Notes: generated by a model not told the origin, from the letters alone. DNA of 64,000 bases from Sedimenticola selenatireducens DSM 17993 (GCF_000428045.1 NZ_ATZE01000009.1:62001-126000), one strand, 5' to 3'; counted from the first letter of the stretch, positions 17,122 through 27,693 are shown. Numbers and translations are program-made.

Positions 17122-17709
17122 ATGATGTCTCCCGAATCATTCACTGTTTCACTCTCCACGTTCTCCCTGATTGCCCTGGCTGAACTCGGTGACAAGAGTC
17201 AGCTGGTCTGCATGACCCTGGCGGCGCGACACCGTCACTGGCCGGTCATCCTGGGGGCTGCCGTGGCCTTTGTGATACTCAATCTGTTGGCTGTGCTGTT
17301 CGGCGCCGGTGTGGCCGCCTGGATGCCGGAGCGGGTAATGGCCGGTGTGGTGGCCGTACTGTTTGGCGGCTTTGGCATCCATGCCCTGTTGACCAGGGAA
17401 GAGGATGATGCGGTTGCCGTGCAAGAAAAACCGGGGCATGGCATTTTCCTCACGACGCTGGTGTTGATTCTGGTGGCCGAATTTGGTGACAAGACCCAGA
17501 TTGCGGTGGCGGGCCTCGCCGGCAGTATGGCCCCGCTGCCGGTCTGGATTGGCGCCACCGGGGCGCTGGTGCTGGTCTCCGCTCTGGGCGTCTGGGCCGG
17601 TCGGACCCTGCTGCAGCGCCTGCCGCTGCACTGGTTGCACCGGGTCGGTGGTGTGATTTTCCTGCTGTTTGGGCTGCTGGCGGCCTGGCGTGCATTCACG
17701 CTGGTATAG
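17122..17709 (+). CDS. GDT1/TMEM165-family cation exporter
   Basis: A 195-residue inner-membrane protein with six predicted helices in two homologous halves. Each half bears the family signature: AELGDKSQL near the N-terminus and AEFGDKTQI at about residue 122. Family members (UPF0016, including MneA of Vibrio) export Mn2+ or Ca2+. An upstream in-frame ATG (17065) would add 19 residues and cannot be excluded. I looked for a yybP-ykoY manganese riboswitch upstream and saw none. Confidence 0.85.
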   Translation: MMSPESFTVSLSTFSLIALAELGDKSQLVCMTLAARHRHWPVILGAAVAFVILNLLAVLFGAGVAAWMPERVMAGVVAVLFGGFGIHALLTREEDDAVAVQEKPGHGIFLTTLVLILVAEFGDKTQIAVAGLAGSMAPLPVWIGATGALVLVSALGVWAGRTLLQRLPLHWLHRVGGVIFLLFGLLAAWRAFTLV

Positions 17710-17810
17710 CGGAAGGCGATCGTCGGGTTACGCCTTTGGCTGATGCGTTCTACAATGCTGTGCTATGGATGCGCCATCTGTATACCGCGTGAAGAGAAAA
17801 GGTCTTGATT

Positions 17811-18071
17811 ATGAAAAAGCTGAAGAACGAAAAAGAACTCATCAAGGAGGCGATCCGGGTGGGGATGATCTATGCCGAGAAACGGGGTGCCGCGGAGTTC
17901 GAGAAGACCGATTCACAACAGCTGAAGGTGGAGTATCTTTACCGTTTGCTGGTACACGACAAGCAGATACAACCGCTCGCCAAGGATCAGTTGGGCGATC
18001 CGGGTATGCGGCACAAGCTCGCTATCTGGATCTCCAAGCTGCTGCCGGACGATCATCCGCTTAACCAGTAG
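17811..18071 (+). CDS. Small conserved helical protein (DUF5062-like)
   Basis: An 86-residue, charged, mostly helical cytoplasmic protein beginning MKKLKNEKELIKEAIRVGM and continuing YAEKRGAAEFEKTDSQQLKVEYLYRLLVHDKQ. This pattern resembles the DUF5062 family of gammaproteobacteria, whose function is unknown. ATG 17811 follows AAAAGGT at a normal distance. It converges with the RND permease gene, whose stop lies 11 bases beyond its own. Confidence 0.6.
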   Translation: MKKLKNEKELIKEAIRVGMIYAEKRGAAEFEKTDSQQLKVEYLYRLLVHDKQIQPLAKDQLGDPGMRHKLAIWISKLLPDDHPLNQ

Positions 18072-18081
18072 GATGAGCGGG

Positions 18082-21000
18082 TTACGAGTTTTGTCCTGCA
18101 GTGCCTTCTGTTTTTTGTACGGCTGATTGGTGGTGGAAAATCGAGTAGACGGCGGGGATCAATACCAGGGTGATCAGGGTGGAGACGCTGAGCCCACCGA
18201 TCACCGCCCGGGCCAGCGGTGCCTGGGCGTCGGCTCCTTCGCCGATGCCGAATGCCAGGGGCAGCAGTGCCAGGATGGTGGTCAGGGTGGTCATCAGTAC
18301 CGGGCGCAGCCGGCGGCGTCCCGCCTCTGCCAGGGCGGTGTCGGTATCGAGCCCGGAGCGGCGTAGCTGTCCGGCCTGATCCACCAGCAGGATGGCGTTG
18401 TTGACCGCGATGCCGCCGAGCATGATACAGCCGATGGCTGACTGCAGATTCAGGGTGGTTTCGGTCAGAAACAGGGTTACCAGAACACCGATGGCCGCCA
18501 GCGGCACCGACAGCATCACCACCAGCGGATCACCCAGTGATTCATACTGGGATGCCAGCACCATGTAGACCAGCAGCAGCGCCAGCAGCAGCGAGACCAG
18601 CAGTTCACCGAAGGCCTTCTGCTGCTCTTCGAAATTGCCCGATATCAGCAGGTCATAGCCCATGGGGCGCGGGATCTGGTTGAGCCGGGTCTGAATATCC
18701 GCTGCTACCGAACCGAGGTCCCGGTCGGCCACGTTGGCGGTGACGGTAATCAGGCGCTGCTGATCCTTGCGCTCAATGGTGGCCGGACCCTCTCCCGGAG
18801 CACTATCCACCAGATTTCGCAGCACCACCATCTCGCCGCCAGGGGTACGCAGGGTCAGGTCAAGGATCTCATCCAGGGAACGTTTCTCCGCATCTTCCAG
18901 TTGCACCAGGATACGATAGGCGTTGCCCTCGACCCGGAACTCTCCCGCCTTGGAGCCGGCGACGGCGGTTTCGATCACCTCGGTCACGTCACGCACACTG
19001 AGTCCCAGATCGCTGATCTTGTCGCGTTTGACATGGATCTCCTGTTGCGGGATACCCGCCTCGCGACTCAGTTCAATGTCGGTAACACCGGTTACGTCGG
19101 CTATGGCGGTTGAGACCTGCTGTGCCAGCAGTACCAGTGTGTCAATGTCGTACCCGCGCACCTCGATGGTCACCCCTTCCACGCTCGCCAGCAGGCGCTC
19201 CAGCAGGAATTGTCCCTGAGGGGCGCGTACACGAATCTTCATGCCGGGAATCCGATTATCCAGCTTGCTGCGCAGGTCGTTGGCGATCTCCTGATTGGAA
19301 CGGTTGCGCTGGGTGACCGGTAGCAGTGAGAGACTGATCTCACCGGTGGCCTTGGAACTGCCGCGGGAGCCGGAAGTCACCACGCTGACCACCGAAGAGA
19401 CGCTTTCCGGCACCGCGCTATAGACGATCTCTTCCATCAGGCGGGTCTGCTGGTCAATCAGGTCCAGGCGGGTACCGACCTCCATCTCGCCGCTGATTCT
19501 GACCTCGCCTTCATCGCTGGGGGGCATGAACTCGGTGCCGATCAATGGCGCCAGGAACAGGCTGGCAGTGAAAATGATCAGGGCGGAGAGGATGGTGATA
19601 GAGCGCTGGTGAAGTACCGTCGTGAGCAGGGTGTGATAGCCGTTCTCCATTGTCTCGAAGCCGGCCCCGGCGCGGGCTGCCAGACGTGCCCGCCAACTGC
19701 TGCCGGTGGCCACGGGTTGCTGTTTGAGCAGGCGGGAGCCGAGCATCGGCACCAGGCTGAGGGAGACCAGCAGGGAACAGAACAGGGAGAACATGATGAC
19801 GTAGGCGAGTTCCTTGAACAGTACCCCGGAGACACCCCGTAGGAAGATCAACGGCAGGAATATAACCAGGGTGGTGACTGTGCCGGCGATGACTGCCGAG
19901 GCGACCTCGCCGGTCCCCTTGACTGCGGCGGTGGCGGGGGACTCCCCGGTCTCCTGCTGGCGTCTGAAGATGTTCTCCAGCACTACGACGGAGCTGTCCA
20001 CCATCATGCCCACTCCCAGCGCCAGGCCACCCAGGGTCATCAGGTTGAGAGTGAAGCCACCGAAGTAGAGCAGGCCGAACGTGGCCAGCATGGAGATCGG
20101 GATTGCCAGTGAAATGACCAGGGTGCTGCGCAGGTTGCGCAGGAAAAACAGCAGCACCAGCACCGCCAGTGAACCGCCGTACAGTACCGAGCGGGCCACG
20201 TTGGCGATGGCGCGCTCAATAAAATTGCCCTGATTGATCACCGGCGTGATGCGGATTTGGGGAAAGGCCTGGTTGACCTCCGCCACCTCGTCCAGCACCC
20301 GGCGTGCCACCTCCACGGTGTTGGCGCCGGACTGCTTGCGGATGGCGATGCGCACCCCTTGCTCGCCGTTGACCCGGATAATGCGGGTCAGTTTTTCATA
20401 AGTGTCGCGGATCTTGGCGATCTGTCCCAGGGTGATTACCGCGCCTTCGCGCTGACCCACGACGGTATTGCGAATCTGTTCCAGGTCGCTGAACTCGGCC
20501 GGGGCGCGCAGGGTGATCTGATAGCGGCCCTGTTCGAGCTTGCCGGCCGGAAGATCCAGATTGGCGTCCCGGATGGCTGACAGTATGTCATTCAGGGGCA
20601 GTCCCAGTGCATTCAGTTTGACCGGGTCCAGCTCTACCCGTACTTCACGATTGAAGCCCCCCCAGGGGTCCACTTGGGCCACGCCGGGAACCCGGGCGAA
20701 ACGGTAGCGGATCTGCTGTTCGATAATCTGGGTCAGCTCCACCGGGTCCAGCTTGCTGGAGATACCGAGGATTACCACCGGATAGCTGTCCACGTCGAAT
20801 TTACTCACCCGGGGACCGACAATATCGTCCGGCAGTTCACTGACCTCGTCCTCCAGGGTGGCCTGTACGTCAATAGCAGCGGTATCGATATCACTGCCCC
20901 AGCCGAAACTGACCCGTACCCGGCTGTTGCCCTCGTAAGAGGTGGAAGTCATCTCCTCCACACCCGGCACGGTGGCGACGATCTCCTCGACAATCTGGGT

Positions 21001-21189
21001 GACCAGCCGCTCCATGACAATCGGATCGGCCCCTTCGTACTCGGTACGGACGGTGAGGGTGGGTAGCTCGATGCTGGGCAGCAGATCGATCTGCAGACGG
21101 CTCAGGGCAACCGCACCCAGCACCACCACGATCAGCGCCAGCATGCTGGTGAAGACCGGGCGGCGTACGCTTGTGCGGGCCAGGTTCAT
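18082..21189 (-). CDS. RND efflux transporter permease (HAE-1-like)
   Basis: A 1035-residue inner-membrane proton antiporter of the AcrB/MexB superfamily. It has TM1 at the N-terminus ([20 protein letters not shown]), two large periplasmic porter loops (about 35-330 and 555-860), and two bundles of membrane helices. The TM4 region [21 protein letters not shown] holds the expected acidic proton-relay residue, and the second half ends [14 protein letters not shown]. It exports drugs or other amphipathic compounds with the adjacent adaptor; no outer-membrane channel gene is present here. It overlaps the adaptor gene by 4 bases. Confidence 0.92.
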   Translation of the reverse strand: MNLARTSVRRPVFTSMLALIVVVLGAVALSRLQIDLLPSIELPTLTVRTEYEGADPIVMERLVTQIVEEIVATVPGVEEMTSTSYEGNSRVRVSFGWGSDIDTAAIDVQATLEDEVSELPDDIVGPRVSKFDVDSYPVVILGISSKLDPVELTQIIEQQIRYRFARVPGVAQVDPWGGFNREVRVELDPVKLNALGLPLNDILSAIRDANLDLPAGKLEQGRYQITLRAPAEFSDLEQIRNTVVGQREGAVITLGQIAKIRDTYEKLTRIIRVNGEQGVRIAIRKQSGANTVEVARRVLDEVAEVNQAFPQIRITPVINQGNFIERAIANVARSVLYGGSLAVLVLLFFLRNLRSTLVISLAIPISMLATFGLLYFGGFTLNLMTLGGLALGVGMMVDSSVVVLENIFRRQQETGESPATAAVKGTGEVASAVIAGTVTTLVIFLPLIFLRGVSGVLFKELAYVIMFSLFCSLLVSLSLVPMLGSRLLKQQPVATGSSWRARLAARAGAGFETMENGYHTLLTTVLHQRSITILSALIIFTASLFLAPLIGTEFMPPSDEGEVRISGEMEVGTRLDLIDQQTRLMEEIVYSAVPESVSSVVSVVTSGSRGSSKATGEISLSLLPVTQRNRSNQEIANDLRSKLDNRIPGMKIRVRAPQGQFLLERLLASVEGVTIEVRGYDIDTLVLLAQQVSTAIADVTGVTDIELSREAGIPQQEIHVKRDKISDLGLSVRDVTEVIETAVAGSKAGEFRVEGNAYRILVQLEDAEKRSLDEILDLTLRTPGGEMVVLRNLVDSAPGEGPATIERKDQQRLITVTANVADRDLGSVAADIQTRLNQIPRPMGYDLLISGNFEEQQKAFGELLVSLLLALLLVYMVLASQYESLGDPLVVMLSVPLAAIGVLVTLFLTETTLNLQSAIGCIMLGGIAVNNAILLVDQAGQLRRSGLDTDTALAEAGRRRLRPVLMTTLTTILALLPLAFGIGEGADAQAPLARAVIGGLSVSTLITLVLIPAVYSIFHHQSAVQKTEGTAGQNS

Positions 21190-22370
21190 GGACGGATTCC
21201 CGCCTGTTTCTCTGCGACACGGATGGCTGAGCCATCGTCCAGCAGTTGCTGACCCAGAACCACCACCCGCCCGGTGAGCGGTTCTCCCATGACCTGCACC
21301 CGGCTGCCTTGCTGTATACCCAGCGTCACCGGCCGCCAGTTGACTGTTTTGCCGTCAGCGGAGACGACAAATACACCGCTCCTGCCATCCCGGGTAATCA
21401 GCGCCTGTTCGGGTACGATGGTGGCGTCGTGCGCCTGTTCCAGGGTCACCGTGACGCGCACAAACATGCCCGGTTTGAGTCTCAGCAGGGGATTTTTTAC
21501 CCGCAATTCCACCTGCGCCTGGCGGGTGCTTTCACGAAATACCGGGGCGATGCGAACCACGGTGCCGCCAAAGGATTCTCCGGGATAGGCGTCGGTGGTC
21601 AGGCTGGCATTCTGTCCCTGTTGCAGCAGGGCGTAATCCCGTTCCGTGACAAAGAACACCACGGTGATCGGGTTGAGTTCCACGATGCGCAGCAGCGGTG
21701 TATTGGCGCTGACGGTTTCGCCTTCATCGACATAACGCTCCGCTACCACCCGCTGTTCACTGTCGCCCCGCCAACTGGCGGTGACGGTGGTGTAACCGAG
21801 CCGGATACGAGCGCTCTCCAGTGCCGACTCGGCACGGGTAACCTGTGCCCGTGTCACCTCGACATGGGCCTGTTTTGCCAGTTGATCGGCCTTGGCGGCA
21901 TCCCGTTGGGATTCGGAACTGACGCCGCGCTGACGCAATTTTTCAACCCGCTCCAGCTCCCGCTCGGCAATCTTCAGAAGGCTCTGCGCCTCGACCAGAT
22001 TGGCCCGGGCCACGGCCAGCTCCGCCTCCACCTGCCGGACATCCTGCACATATTCATCGTTGTCCAGCCTGGCCACCACCTGGTCACGGGAGACGATGTC
22101 GGCCAGATCCGCATCCAGCTGTTCGATGCGGCCGCTGACCTTGGGGGCCACCACTATCTCGGCCTGTGCCTGGAGGGTGCCGGAAAACGTGCGTTGGCGC
22201 TCAATATCGCCCTGTTCAACGGTCACCACCTCAACCGGAATCGGTTGGGTGTTTTTTGCCTGCCGGTCCGATGCTTGCCCGGTCTCCGCCAGTCGTTGGT
22301 AGATAAACCAACCCGGTACGGTAAAAATAACCAGTAAAATCAGTATGAAAACCCCGGTTCTTTGTCGCAT
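21186..22370 (-). CDS. RND efflux periplasmic adaptor (membrane fusion protein)
   Basis: A 394-residue adaptor. It has an N-terminal membrane anchor or signal ([18 protein letters not shown]), a lipoyl-like barrel half around [10 protein letters not shown], and a long alpha-hairpin at about 100-190 rich in Ala, Glu, Arg and Leu. The second lipoyl half ([27 protein letters not shown]) and beta-barrel and membrane-proximal domains follow. It links the permease to an outer-membrane channel. It is the first gene of the two-gene operon and is translationally coupled to the permease. Confidence 0.92.
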   Translation of the reverse strand: MRQRTGVFILILLVIFTVPGWFIYQRLAETGQASDRQAKNTQPIPVEVVTVEQGDIERQRTFSGTLQAQAEIVVAPKVSGRIEQLDADLADIVSRDQVVARLDNDEYVQDVRQVEAELAVARANLVEAQSLLKIAERELERVEKLRQRGVSSESQRDAAKADQLAKQAHVEVTRAQVTRAESALESARIRLGYTTVTASWRGDSEQRVVAERYVDEGETVSANTPLLRIVELNPITVVFFVTERDYALLQQGQNASLTTDAYPGESFGGTVVRIAPVFRESTRQAQVELRVKNPLLRLKPGMFVRVTVTLEQAHDATIVPEQALITRDGRSGVFVVSADGKTVNWRPVTLGIQQGSRVQVMGEPLTGRVVVLGQQLLDDGSAIRVAEKQAGIRP

Positions 22371-22471
22371 TTGGGCGTTGCACCAGCAGTATGTGAGATG
22401 TGAAATAGATATCCTTGGCAGAGTTTATCGGAAAACGGCTGACCAGCGGTTAAAACTTAATTGTTCTTCAG

Positions 22472-23053
22472 TCAGTGCTCATTCAGTTCCGGGACTTCGA
22501 TAATCGTCACCATGCCCCTGGCGGCCATGTTACCGGTGTTGTGGTAGCTGTGATTGATGTTGCCCCGAAAATGGGCGCTGTCGCCCTCTGTCAGTGGTAT
22601 CTGCTCTCCGGCCACTTCCAGGGTGAGTTCACCATCAAGAATATAGAGATACTCCTCGCTTCCCGGCGGGTGAGGTTTGCCGACATAGGTGGATGCGGGT
22701 GCCAGGGTAAATGTCTGCTGGCTGTAGGCCGGGTTGCCCAGGGGAGAGACGGTGGTTGCCCGATAGTTGCCGTCGCCCGACTCGCTCCGCCCCATGTTTT
22801 CACGGCGGATCACCTCCACCCGGTTATGCTGCTTCTCCAGCAGGTCATCGATGGTGCAGTTGAGTGCCACGGCGATCTTGTAGACGGCGGCCAGGCTCGG
22901 GTTCGATTCATCCTTCTCGATGGTCGCCAGGGTGGCGCGGGGAATACTGGCGCTGTCTGCCAACTGCTGCTGGGTGATTTTGCGCCTGGCGCGCATCTCC
23001 CGGATACGATTTCCGACCAGATTGGTGATCATGGAATAGACCTCATTGTCCAT
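22472..23053 (-). CDS. XRE-family transcriptional regulator with C-terminal cupin domain
   Basis: A 193-residue regulator. The helix-turn-helix is at about 8-65 (VGNRIREMRARRKITQQQLAD then SIPRATLATIEKDESNPSL). The cupin sensor domain is at about 110-185, with GKPHPPGSEEYLYILDGELTLE and a His-rich HFRGNINHSYHN motif that could bind a metal or small ligand. It is transcribed divergently from the superoxide reductase and peroxiredoxin genes. The shared spacer carries a 15-bp inverted repeat, so it probably autoregulates and controls those stress genes (inference). Confidence 0.88.
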   Translation of the reverse strand: MDNEVYSMITNLVGNRIREMRARRKITQQQLADSASIPRATLATIEKDESNPSLAAVYKIAVALNCTIDDLLEKQHNRVEVIRRENMGRSESGDGNYRATTVSPLGNPAYSQQTFTLAPASTYVGKPHPPGSEEYLYILDGELTLEVAGEQIPLTEGDSAHFRGNINHSYHNTGNMAARGMVTIIEVPELNEH

Positions 23054-23073
23054 AAAGACAATATGAAAACATT

Positions 23074-23135
23074 TGTGTTGTTATTTTGTTTTTTTTATTG
23101 ACAGAAGGCAAGTGGATTGTCAAAATAACAACATA
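23074..23135. promoter_or_regulatory. Inverted-repeat operator between regulator and superoxide reductase
   Basis: The arms TGTGTTGTTATTTTG (23074-23088) and CAAAATAACAACATA (23121-23135) are complementary at 14 of 15 positions, with 12 consecutive exact matches, and are centred 47 bases apart. The right arm covers the likely -10 region of the rightward promoter. The spacing suggests binding by two regulator dimers or by a looped dimer. Confidence 0.6.
23098..23126 (+). promoter_or_regulatory. Sigma-70-type promoter for superoxide reductase gene
   Basis: A perfect -35 TTGACA (23098-23103) is followed after 17 bases by CAAAAT (23121-23126) as a weaker -10. The -10 lies inside the right operator arm, so a bound regulator would block RNA polymerase. 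Confidence 0.5.
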
Positions 23136-23204
23136 ATTGATGGTGAAAGAGATATTTCATCTGCCCATAGAAGCTAAAAAAGTGGACTCAAGAGGAAAAA
23201 ATCC

Positions 23205-23594
23205 ATGCCAGTAGTTAATCGTTATATCGACATTGATCAGGTAGAGAAGGAGGCGAAGAAGGACTATATTGATCGTCACTCGCCCTTCATTCACTGTGCC
23301 GATAGTGCCGTCAAGGGTGAACTGTTCAAGGTGACCGTTCGCATGGGCAACGAATACGCCCACCCGGATGATCACGACCACTATATCCGCTCGGTGCAGC
23401 TCTACAACGGCCAGACACTGTTGGCCGAAGCCAGCTTTCCGCCCGGTACCCTGGGTGGTGAAGGGGCCAAAGGCAATGCCGAGGTCACTTTCAATGTAGT
23501 ACCTTCAGGCGGCAAACTGAAACTGAGCGCCATGGCCTACTGCACCAAGCATGGCCTGTGGGAGAGTAACCCGGTTGAAGTGACTATCGCCTGA
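23205..23594 (+). CDS. Superoxide reductase (neelaredoxin-like, class II-type iron centre)
   Basis: A 129-residue protein with the residues of a mononuclear Fe(His)4(Cys) centre: His25 (RHSPFI), His53 (EYAHPDD), His59 (DHDHYI), and Cys113/His116 in YCTKHGLWES. Superoxide reductases reduce superoxide to H2O2 in the cytoplasm without making oxygen. The usual Glu-Lys pair before the first His is Asp-Arg here, a possible change at the catalytic lysine. No N-terminal desulforedoxin domain is present. The peroxiredoxin 92 bases downstream would remove the H2O2 produced. Probably under the divergent cupin regulator. Confidence 0.83.
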   Translation: MPVVNRYIDIDQVEKEAKKDYIDRHSPFIHCADSAVKGELFKVTVRMGNEYAHPDDHDHYIRSVQLYNGQTLLAEASFPPGTLGGEGAKGNAEVTFNVVPSGGKLKLSAMAYCTKHGLWESNPVEVTIA

Positions 23595-23686
23595 TCACCC
23601 GTTAATTATGTGCGGTACGCCGAGCGTGCTGCTCGTCAATTTATCCGCGATTTAAAAAAACCAACCAATATCTGGAGAAAGCTACA

Positions 23687-24283
23687 ATGAGTGTACTCGT
23701 CGCAAAACAAGCCCCTGACTTTACCGCCCAGGCCGTGATGCCGGACAACTCCTTTGCGGACCTCACCCTGTCCAGTTACCAGGGCAAGTACGTGGTGTTG
23801 TTCTTCTACCCGCTGGACTTCACCTTTGTCTGCCCGTCCGAGCTGATTGCCTTCAACCATCGGCTGGAGGAGTTCAAGAAACGTAATGTTGAGGTGATCG
23901 GTGTCTCCATCGATTCCCACTTCTCCCATCTGGCGTGGAAGAATACCCCGGTCAACAACGGCGGGATCGGCAATGTCCAGTATCCACTGGTGGCAGATAT
24001 CTCCAAGGAGATCACCAACGCTTACGATCTGAATACTGGGCCAGGTATTGCCCTGCGTGGTTCGTTCCTGATTGACAGGGAGGGTGTGGTGCAGCACCAG
24101 GTGGTCAATAATCTGCCGCTGGGCCGCAACATTGATGAAATGCTGCGGATGGTGGATGCCCTGCAGTTCACTGAAGAGCATGGTGAGGTGTGTCCGGCAG
24201 GCTGGAAGCAGGGTGAAGCCGGTATGAAGGGTTCCACCGAAGGCGTGGCGGAGTATCTGGCTGAGCATGCCGAGACGCTGTAA
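23687..24283 (+). CDS. Typical 2-Cys peroxiredoxin (AhpC/Tsa type)
   Basis: A 198-residue peroxidase. The peroxidatic Cys49 is in DFTFVCPSEL and the resolving Cys169 in GEVCPAGWKQG. The family segments YPLDFTFVCP and LRGSFLIDREG are intact. It reduces H2O2 and organic peroxides in the cytoplasm with thiol electron donors. No AhpF gene lies next to it, so a thioredoxin or glutaredoxin system is the likely reductant. It sits directly after the superoxide reductase gene and probably shares its transcript, giving a superoxide-to-water route. Confidence 0.93.
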   Translation: MSVLVAKQAPDFTAQAVMPDNSFADLTLSSYQGKYVVLFFYPLDFTFVCPSELIAFNHRLEEFKKRNVEVIGVSIDSHFSHLAWKNTPVNNGGIGNVQYPLVADISKEITNAYDLNTGPGIALRGSFLIDREGVVQHQVVNNLPLGRNIDEMLRMVDALQFTEEHGEVCPAGWKQGEAGMKGSTEGVAEYLAEHAETL

Positions 24284-24307
24284 CCGATGTGGGCTATGCC
24301 AATAGCC

Positions 24308-24355
24308 AGAAGCGAGGAACGTCGCTTCTGTAGGGGCGGCAAAAGCCGCTCCTAC
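24308..24355. repeat. Pair of hairpins (REP-like) after the peroxiredoxin gene
   Basis: Two adjacent palindromes: AGAAGCGA/TCGCTTCT (24308-24329) and GTAGGGGCGGC/GCCGCTCCTAC (24330-24355). The second belongs to a REP type widespread in gammaproteobacteria; a partial copy is near 34137-34167. They may also act as a terminator or mRNA stabiliser for the peroxiredoxin transcript. Confidence 0.65.
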
Positions 24356-24566
24356 GGGGCGATGCTCCAAGCCAAATTAATATCATTAAACAATAGGGCA
24401 GAGCTGTGGTACTGCGCCTCTTGGTGGAGATGCTCGCAAGGCTTCCTTTCCCTATGGTCACGTCGAGCCCCCTCCAGGCGATGAATAAATCGCTGCAGAT
24501 CCGAAACGGAGAGCTGATGATGTTTCCACCATCAAATTACCGGGCAAATTCCAGCGAGAGTGGGCA

Positions 24567-25292
24567 ATGAAGCTTCCCGACCTGCTGGAGGGTCGACTGA
24601 TCAGGCGCTACAAGCGCTTTCTGGCCGATGTGCGGCTTACTGACGGTTCCGAGGTGATCGCACACTGTCCCAATACCGGCTCGATGAAAAATTGCGCCGA
24701 GCCAGGCAGCCGGGTCTGGTTACAGGATGTCAACTCCCCGAAACGCAAGTTGAGATACCGCTGGGAACTGGTAGAGGTCGAGGGTCGCTATCTGGCTTGT
24801 ATCAACACCGCCCGGGCCAATGATCTGGTCCGGGAGGCCATCATTGCGGAGCGCATTGAAGCACTCAATGGCTACTCCACGATTCAGAGCGAACGCCCCT
24901 ACGGTAATGAGGGGAGTCGCATCGATCTGCTGCTGACCGAGCCTGGCTTGCCGGACTGTTTTGTCGAGGTGAAGAATGTGACGTTGCGAATTGGCGACGG
25001 TCTCGGCACTTTTCCGGATGCCGTTACCGACCGGGGACGGAAACATCTCCGGGAATTGACGGCTGTGGTGAAGGGAGGGGGCAGGGGGGTGCTGTTTTTT
25101 AATGTGGCCCATAGCGGTATTCAGCGGGTTGAACCGGCCTGGGATATCGACCCGGCCTATGCCGAAGCCCTGGTGGAGGAGGTGGAGGCCGGTGTGGAGG
25201 TGCTGGCGTATCAAGTCGAGTTCGCTCCCGGACAACTGAACCTGAGGCATTTATTGCCTTTTCGGCCAGGAACGCCGTTTTTATGTACATAA
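24567..25292 (+). CDS. sfsA: DNA/RNA nuclease SfsA
   Basis: A 241-residue protein of the SfsA family. It has an N-terminal OB-like part (EGRLIRRYKRFLADV, AHCPNTGSM) and a nuclease-like C-terminal part (GSRIDLLL, CFVEVKNVTL, FPDAVTDRGRKHLREL), in which the Asp and Glu-x-Lys motif would bind metal. Originally described as a sugar-fermentation stimulation factor in E. coli; family members have nuclease folds. It starts at ATG 24567 and stands alone. Confidence 0.93.
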   Translation: MKLPDLLEGRLIRRYKRFLADVRLTDGSEVIAHCPNTGSMKNCAEPGSRVWLQDVNSPKRKLRYRWELVEVEGRYLACINTARANDLVREAIIAERIEALNGYSTIQSERPYGNEGSRIDLLLTEPGLPDCFVEVKNVTLRIGDGLGTFPDAVTDRGRKHLRELTAVVKGGGRGVLFFNVAHSGIQRVEPAWDIDPAYAEALVEEVEAGVEVLAYQVEFAPGQLNLRHLLPFRPGTPFLCT

Positions 25293-25424
25293 CCAGGATT
25301 TAATATCATGCTGAAATAATATGCTGTTTGATTGATATAGGTCATTTCCCGTATATGGTCTATAAATGTGTTTTTAAACAGTAACTTAGAGCTTGCAAAA
25401 TACTGATAAAGCGCAGATTGGAGC

Positions 25425-25438
25425 TTGACAAATATCAC
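25425..25438 (+). promoter_or_regulatory. Possible FNR/ANR site upstream of ccoN
   Basis: TTGACAAATATCAC matches the FNR consensus TTGAT-N4-ATCAA at 8 of 10 positions and lies about 108 bases before the ccoN start. FNR/ANR-type control of cbb3 genes under low oxygen is well known, which makes the site plausible. A clear promoter downstream was not seen. Confidence 0.4.
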
Positions 25439-25545
25439 AGGTGGGTGTCTCATAGCCCCAATTTTTGCAAATAACCAGATGAATTGTCTGGTTTGAATAT
25501 CAGAATCTGGTAATTCTTTTTTAACTTTGTAAATAAGGGGGGTTC

Positions 25546-26985
25546 ATGGACGCCGTAGCTGAACAGAAGTACGACCTGGGTGTTGTACGCTGGTTCACCG
25601 TCATGGCTGCAGTCTACTTGTTGGTAGGCGCTCTCGTCGGGGTATATATCGCCTCGGAGTTGGCTTGGCCGGTGCTGAATTTTGATCTGCCGTACATCAC
25701 CTTCGGACGTTTGCGTCCGTTGCATACCAACGCAGTGATTTTTGCCTTTGGCGGCTGCATCCTCATGGCCACGGCCTTCTATTCGGTACAACGCACCTGC
25801 GGTGTCCGTCTATGGAGCAACAAGCTGGCCTGGTTCACCTTCATCGGCTGGAACCTGATTATTCTTTCCGCCGTGATCACCCTGCCGCTGGGCATCACCC
25901 AGAGTAAGGAGTATGCCGAGCTGGAGTGGCCGATTGATATCGCCATTGCGGTGGTGTGGCTCTCCTACACCATTAACTTCATCATGACCATCGCGAATCG
26001 CAAGAGCTCGCACATCTATGTGTCGAACTGGTTCTTCCTCGGCATGATGATCATGATCACTTACCTGCATGTGGTTAACAGCCTGGCCATTCCGGTCGGC
26101 ATGTTCAAGTCCTACTCCATATTCTCGGGTGTGCAGGACGCCATGATCCAGTGGTGGTGGGGACATAACGCGGTCGGCTTCTATCTGACCGCCGGTTTCC
26201 TCGGCATTATGTATTACTTCGTTCCAAAGCAGGCAGGGCGTCCCGTTTACTCCTATCGCCTGTCGGTCATCCACTTCTGGGCGCTGATGTTCGGTTATGT
26301 CTGGCTGGGTGCGCATCACCTGCAGTATACCGCGCTGCCTGACTGGACCGGTTCACTGGGCGCGGCCATCTCCCTGGCCATGATCATCCCCTCCTGGGGC
26401 GGCGCGGTGAACGGCATGATGACCCTCTCGGGTGCCTGGGACAAACTGCGTACCGACTATGTGCTCCGCTTCCTGATCATGTCCCTGGCCTTCTACGCCA
26501 TGTCCACCTTTGAAGGGCCGGTGATGTCGATCAAGACGGTTAACGCACTCTCTCACTACACCGACTGGACGGTTGGTCACGTACACTCCGGTGCATTGGG
26601 CTGGGTGGCAATGGTGGGTATTGGTGCCATTTACCATCTGATGGTCAATGTATTCCATGTGCAGATGTGGTCAACCAAGCTGATCAATGCCCACTTCTGG
26701 ACTGCAACCATTGGTACGGTGATCTATATCGTCGCCATGTGGGTATCGGGCATCATGCAGGGTCTGATGTGGCGTGCCTACGATGAGTACGGCACCCTGG
26801 CTTACACCTTCGCTGAGTCTGTTGAGTCAATGCATCCCTACTATGCGATGCGCGCCATTGGCGGCATGGTCTTCCTGACAGGTGCGGCAATTATGGTGTT
26901 CAACGTCATTATGACCGTACTACAGGCCAATGCCCGGGGCACAGTGCAACAGGCGCGCTCCGCAACCGTTGCAGCGTCTGCCTAA
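25546..26985 (+). CDS. ccoN: Cytochrome cbb3 oxidase subunit I
   Basis: A 479-residue haem-copper oxidase subunit with 12 predicted helices. Signatures include [14 protein letters not shown] (low-spin haem His), [18 protein letters not shown] (CuB His with the C-family arrangement), [14 protein letters not shown] (the two CuB His) and [17 protein letters not shown] (the two haem His). It reduces oxygen with high affinity using c-type cytochrome electrons. First gene of ccoNOQP, with a 15-base gap to ccoO. Confidence 0.97.
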   Translation: MDAVAEQKYDLGVVRWFTVMAAVYLLVGALVGVYIASELAWPVLNFDLPYITFGRLRPLHTNAVIFAFGGCILMATAFYSVQRTCGVRLWSNKLAWFTFIGWNLIILSAVITLPLGITQSKEYAELEWPIDIAIAVVWLSYTINFIMTIANRKSSHIYVSNWFFLGMMIMITYLHVVNSLAIPVGMFKSYSIFSGVQDAMIQWWWGHNAVGFYLTAGFLGIMYYFVPKQAGRPVYSYRLSVIHFWALMFGYVWLGAHHLQYTALPDWTGSLGAAISLAMIIPSWGGAVNGMMTLSGAWDKLRTDYVLRFLIMSLAFYAMSTFEGPVMSIKTVNALSHYTDWTVGHVHSGALGWVAMVGIGAIYHLMVNVFHVQMWSTKLINAHFWTATIGTVIYIVAMWVSGIMQGLMWRAYDEYGTLAYTFAESVESMHPYYAMRAIGGMVFLTGAAIMVFNVIMTVLQANARGTVQQARSATVAASA

Positions 26986-27000
26986 GGGGAGTATTGAAAA

Positions 27001-27693
27001 ATGGCTATGCAAGAAAAACTTGAAAAAAATATCTGGGCATTGGTGATCGTTACCGGATTGGTGCTCAGTGTGGGGGGTATTGTTGAGATCGTGCCGCTGT
27101 TTTATCTGGACAGCACCATGGAGCACAACAAGCATCCCGAGATTGTCTGGCAGCGTAAGGCTCAACAGGCGCTGTCCGATCACCAGCCGGGAGATGGCAT
27201 GCGTCCCTATACAGCGCTTGAGCTGGCAGGTCGTGATGTCTATATCCGTGAAGGCTGCTATCTCTGTCACTCCCAGATGGTCCGCCCGTTCCGTGATGAG
27301 AAAGAGCGCTATGGCCACTACTCGCTGGCTTCCGAGTCGATGTACGACCACCCCTTCCAGTGGGGGTCAAAGCGTACCGGCCCGGATATTGCCAGACTGG
27401 GTGGCAAGTACTCCGACGACTGGCACCGTAAACATCTGCGCGCACCCCGTTCAGTAGTACCCGAGTCGGTCATGCCCAATTATCCCTGGCTGCAGCATGC
27501 CGAACTGGATGGTGAAACCATGCAGTCCCATATGCGCGGTATGCAGCGACTCGGTGTTCCTTACACAGAAGCCGATATCGACGCGGCCCCGGAGCTGTTG
27601 AAGGGCAAGAACGAAGAGGATGCGGTAGTCGCGTTCCTGCAGGTGCTGGGCACCATGGTCAAGCTGGACGAAAGCAAGGTCTATCGTGAATAG
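27001..27693 (+). CDS. ccoO: Cytochrome cbb3 oxidase subunit II (monohaem c)
   Basis: A 230-residue membrane-anchored monohaem cytochrome c. It has an N-terminal helix ([21 protein letters not shown]) and a single haem motif in [15 protein letters not shown] (CxxCH), with Met in the family-typical position of [10 protein letters not shown]. It passes electrons from CcoP to CcoN. The last codons overlap ccoQ by 8 bases. Confidence 0.96.
   Translation: MAMQEKLEKNIWALVIVTGLVLSVGGIVEIVPLFYLDSTMEHNKHPEIVWQRKAQQALSDHQPGDGMRPYTALELAGRDVYIREGCYLCHSQMVRPFRDEKERYGHYSLASESMYDHPFQWGSKRTGPDIARLGGKYSDDWHRKHLRAPRSVVPESVMPNYPWLQHAELDGETMQSHMRGMQRLGVPYTEADIDAAPELLKGKNEEDAVVAFLQVLGTMVKLDESKVYRE

Noticed and set aside
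21246-22337. Long open frame of 363 codons opposite the RND adaptor gene
   Set aside because: It is antisense to a clear membrane fusion protein, has no family pattern, and its His/Gly/Pro-rich composition is typical of a frame shadow in GC-rich DNA.
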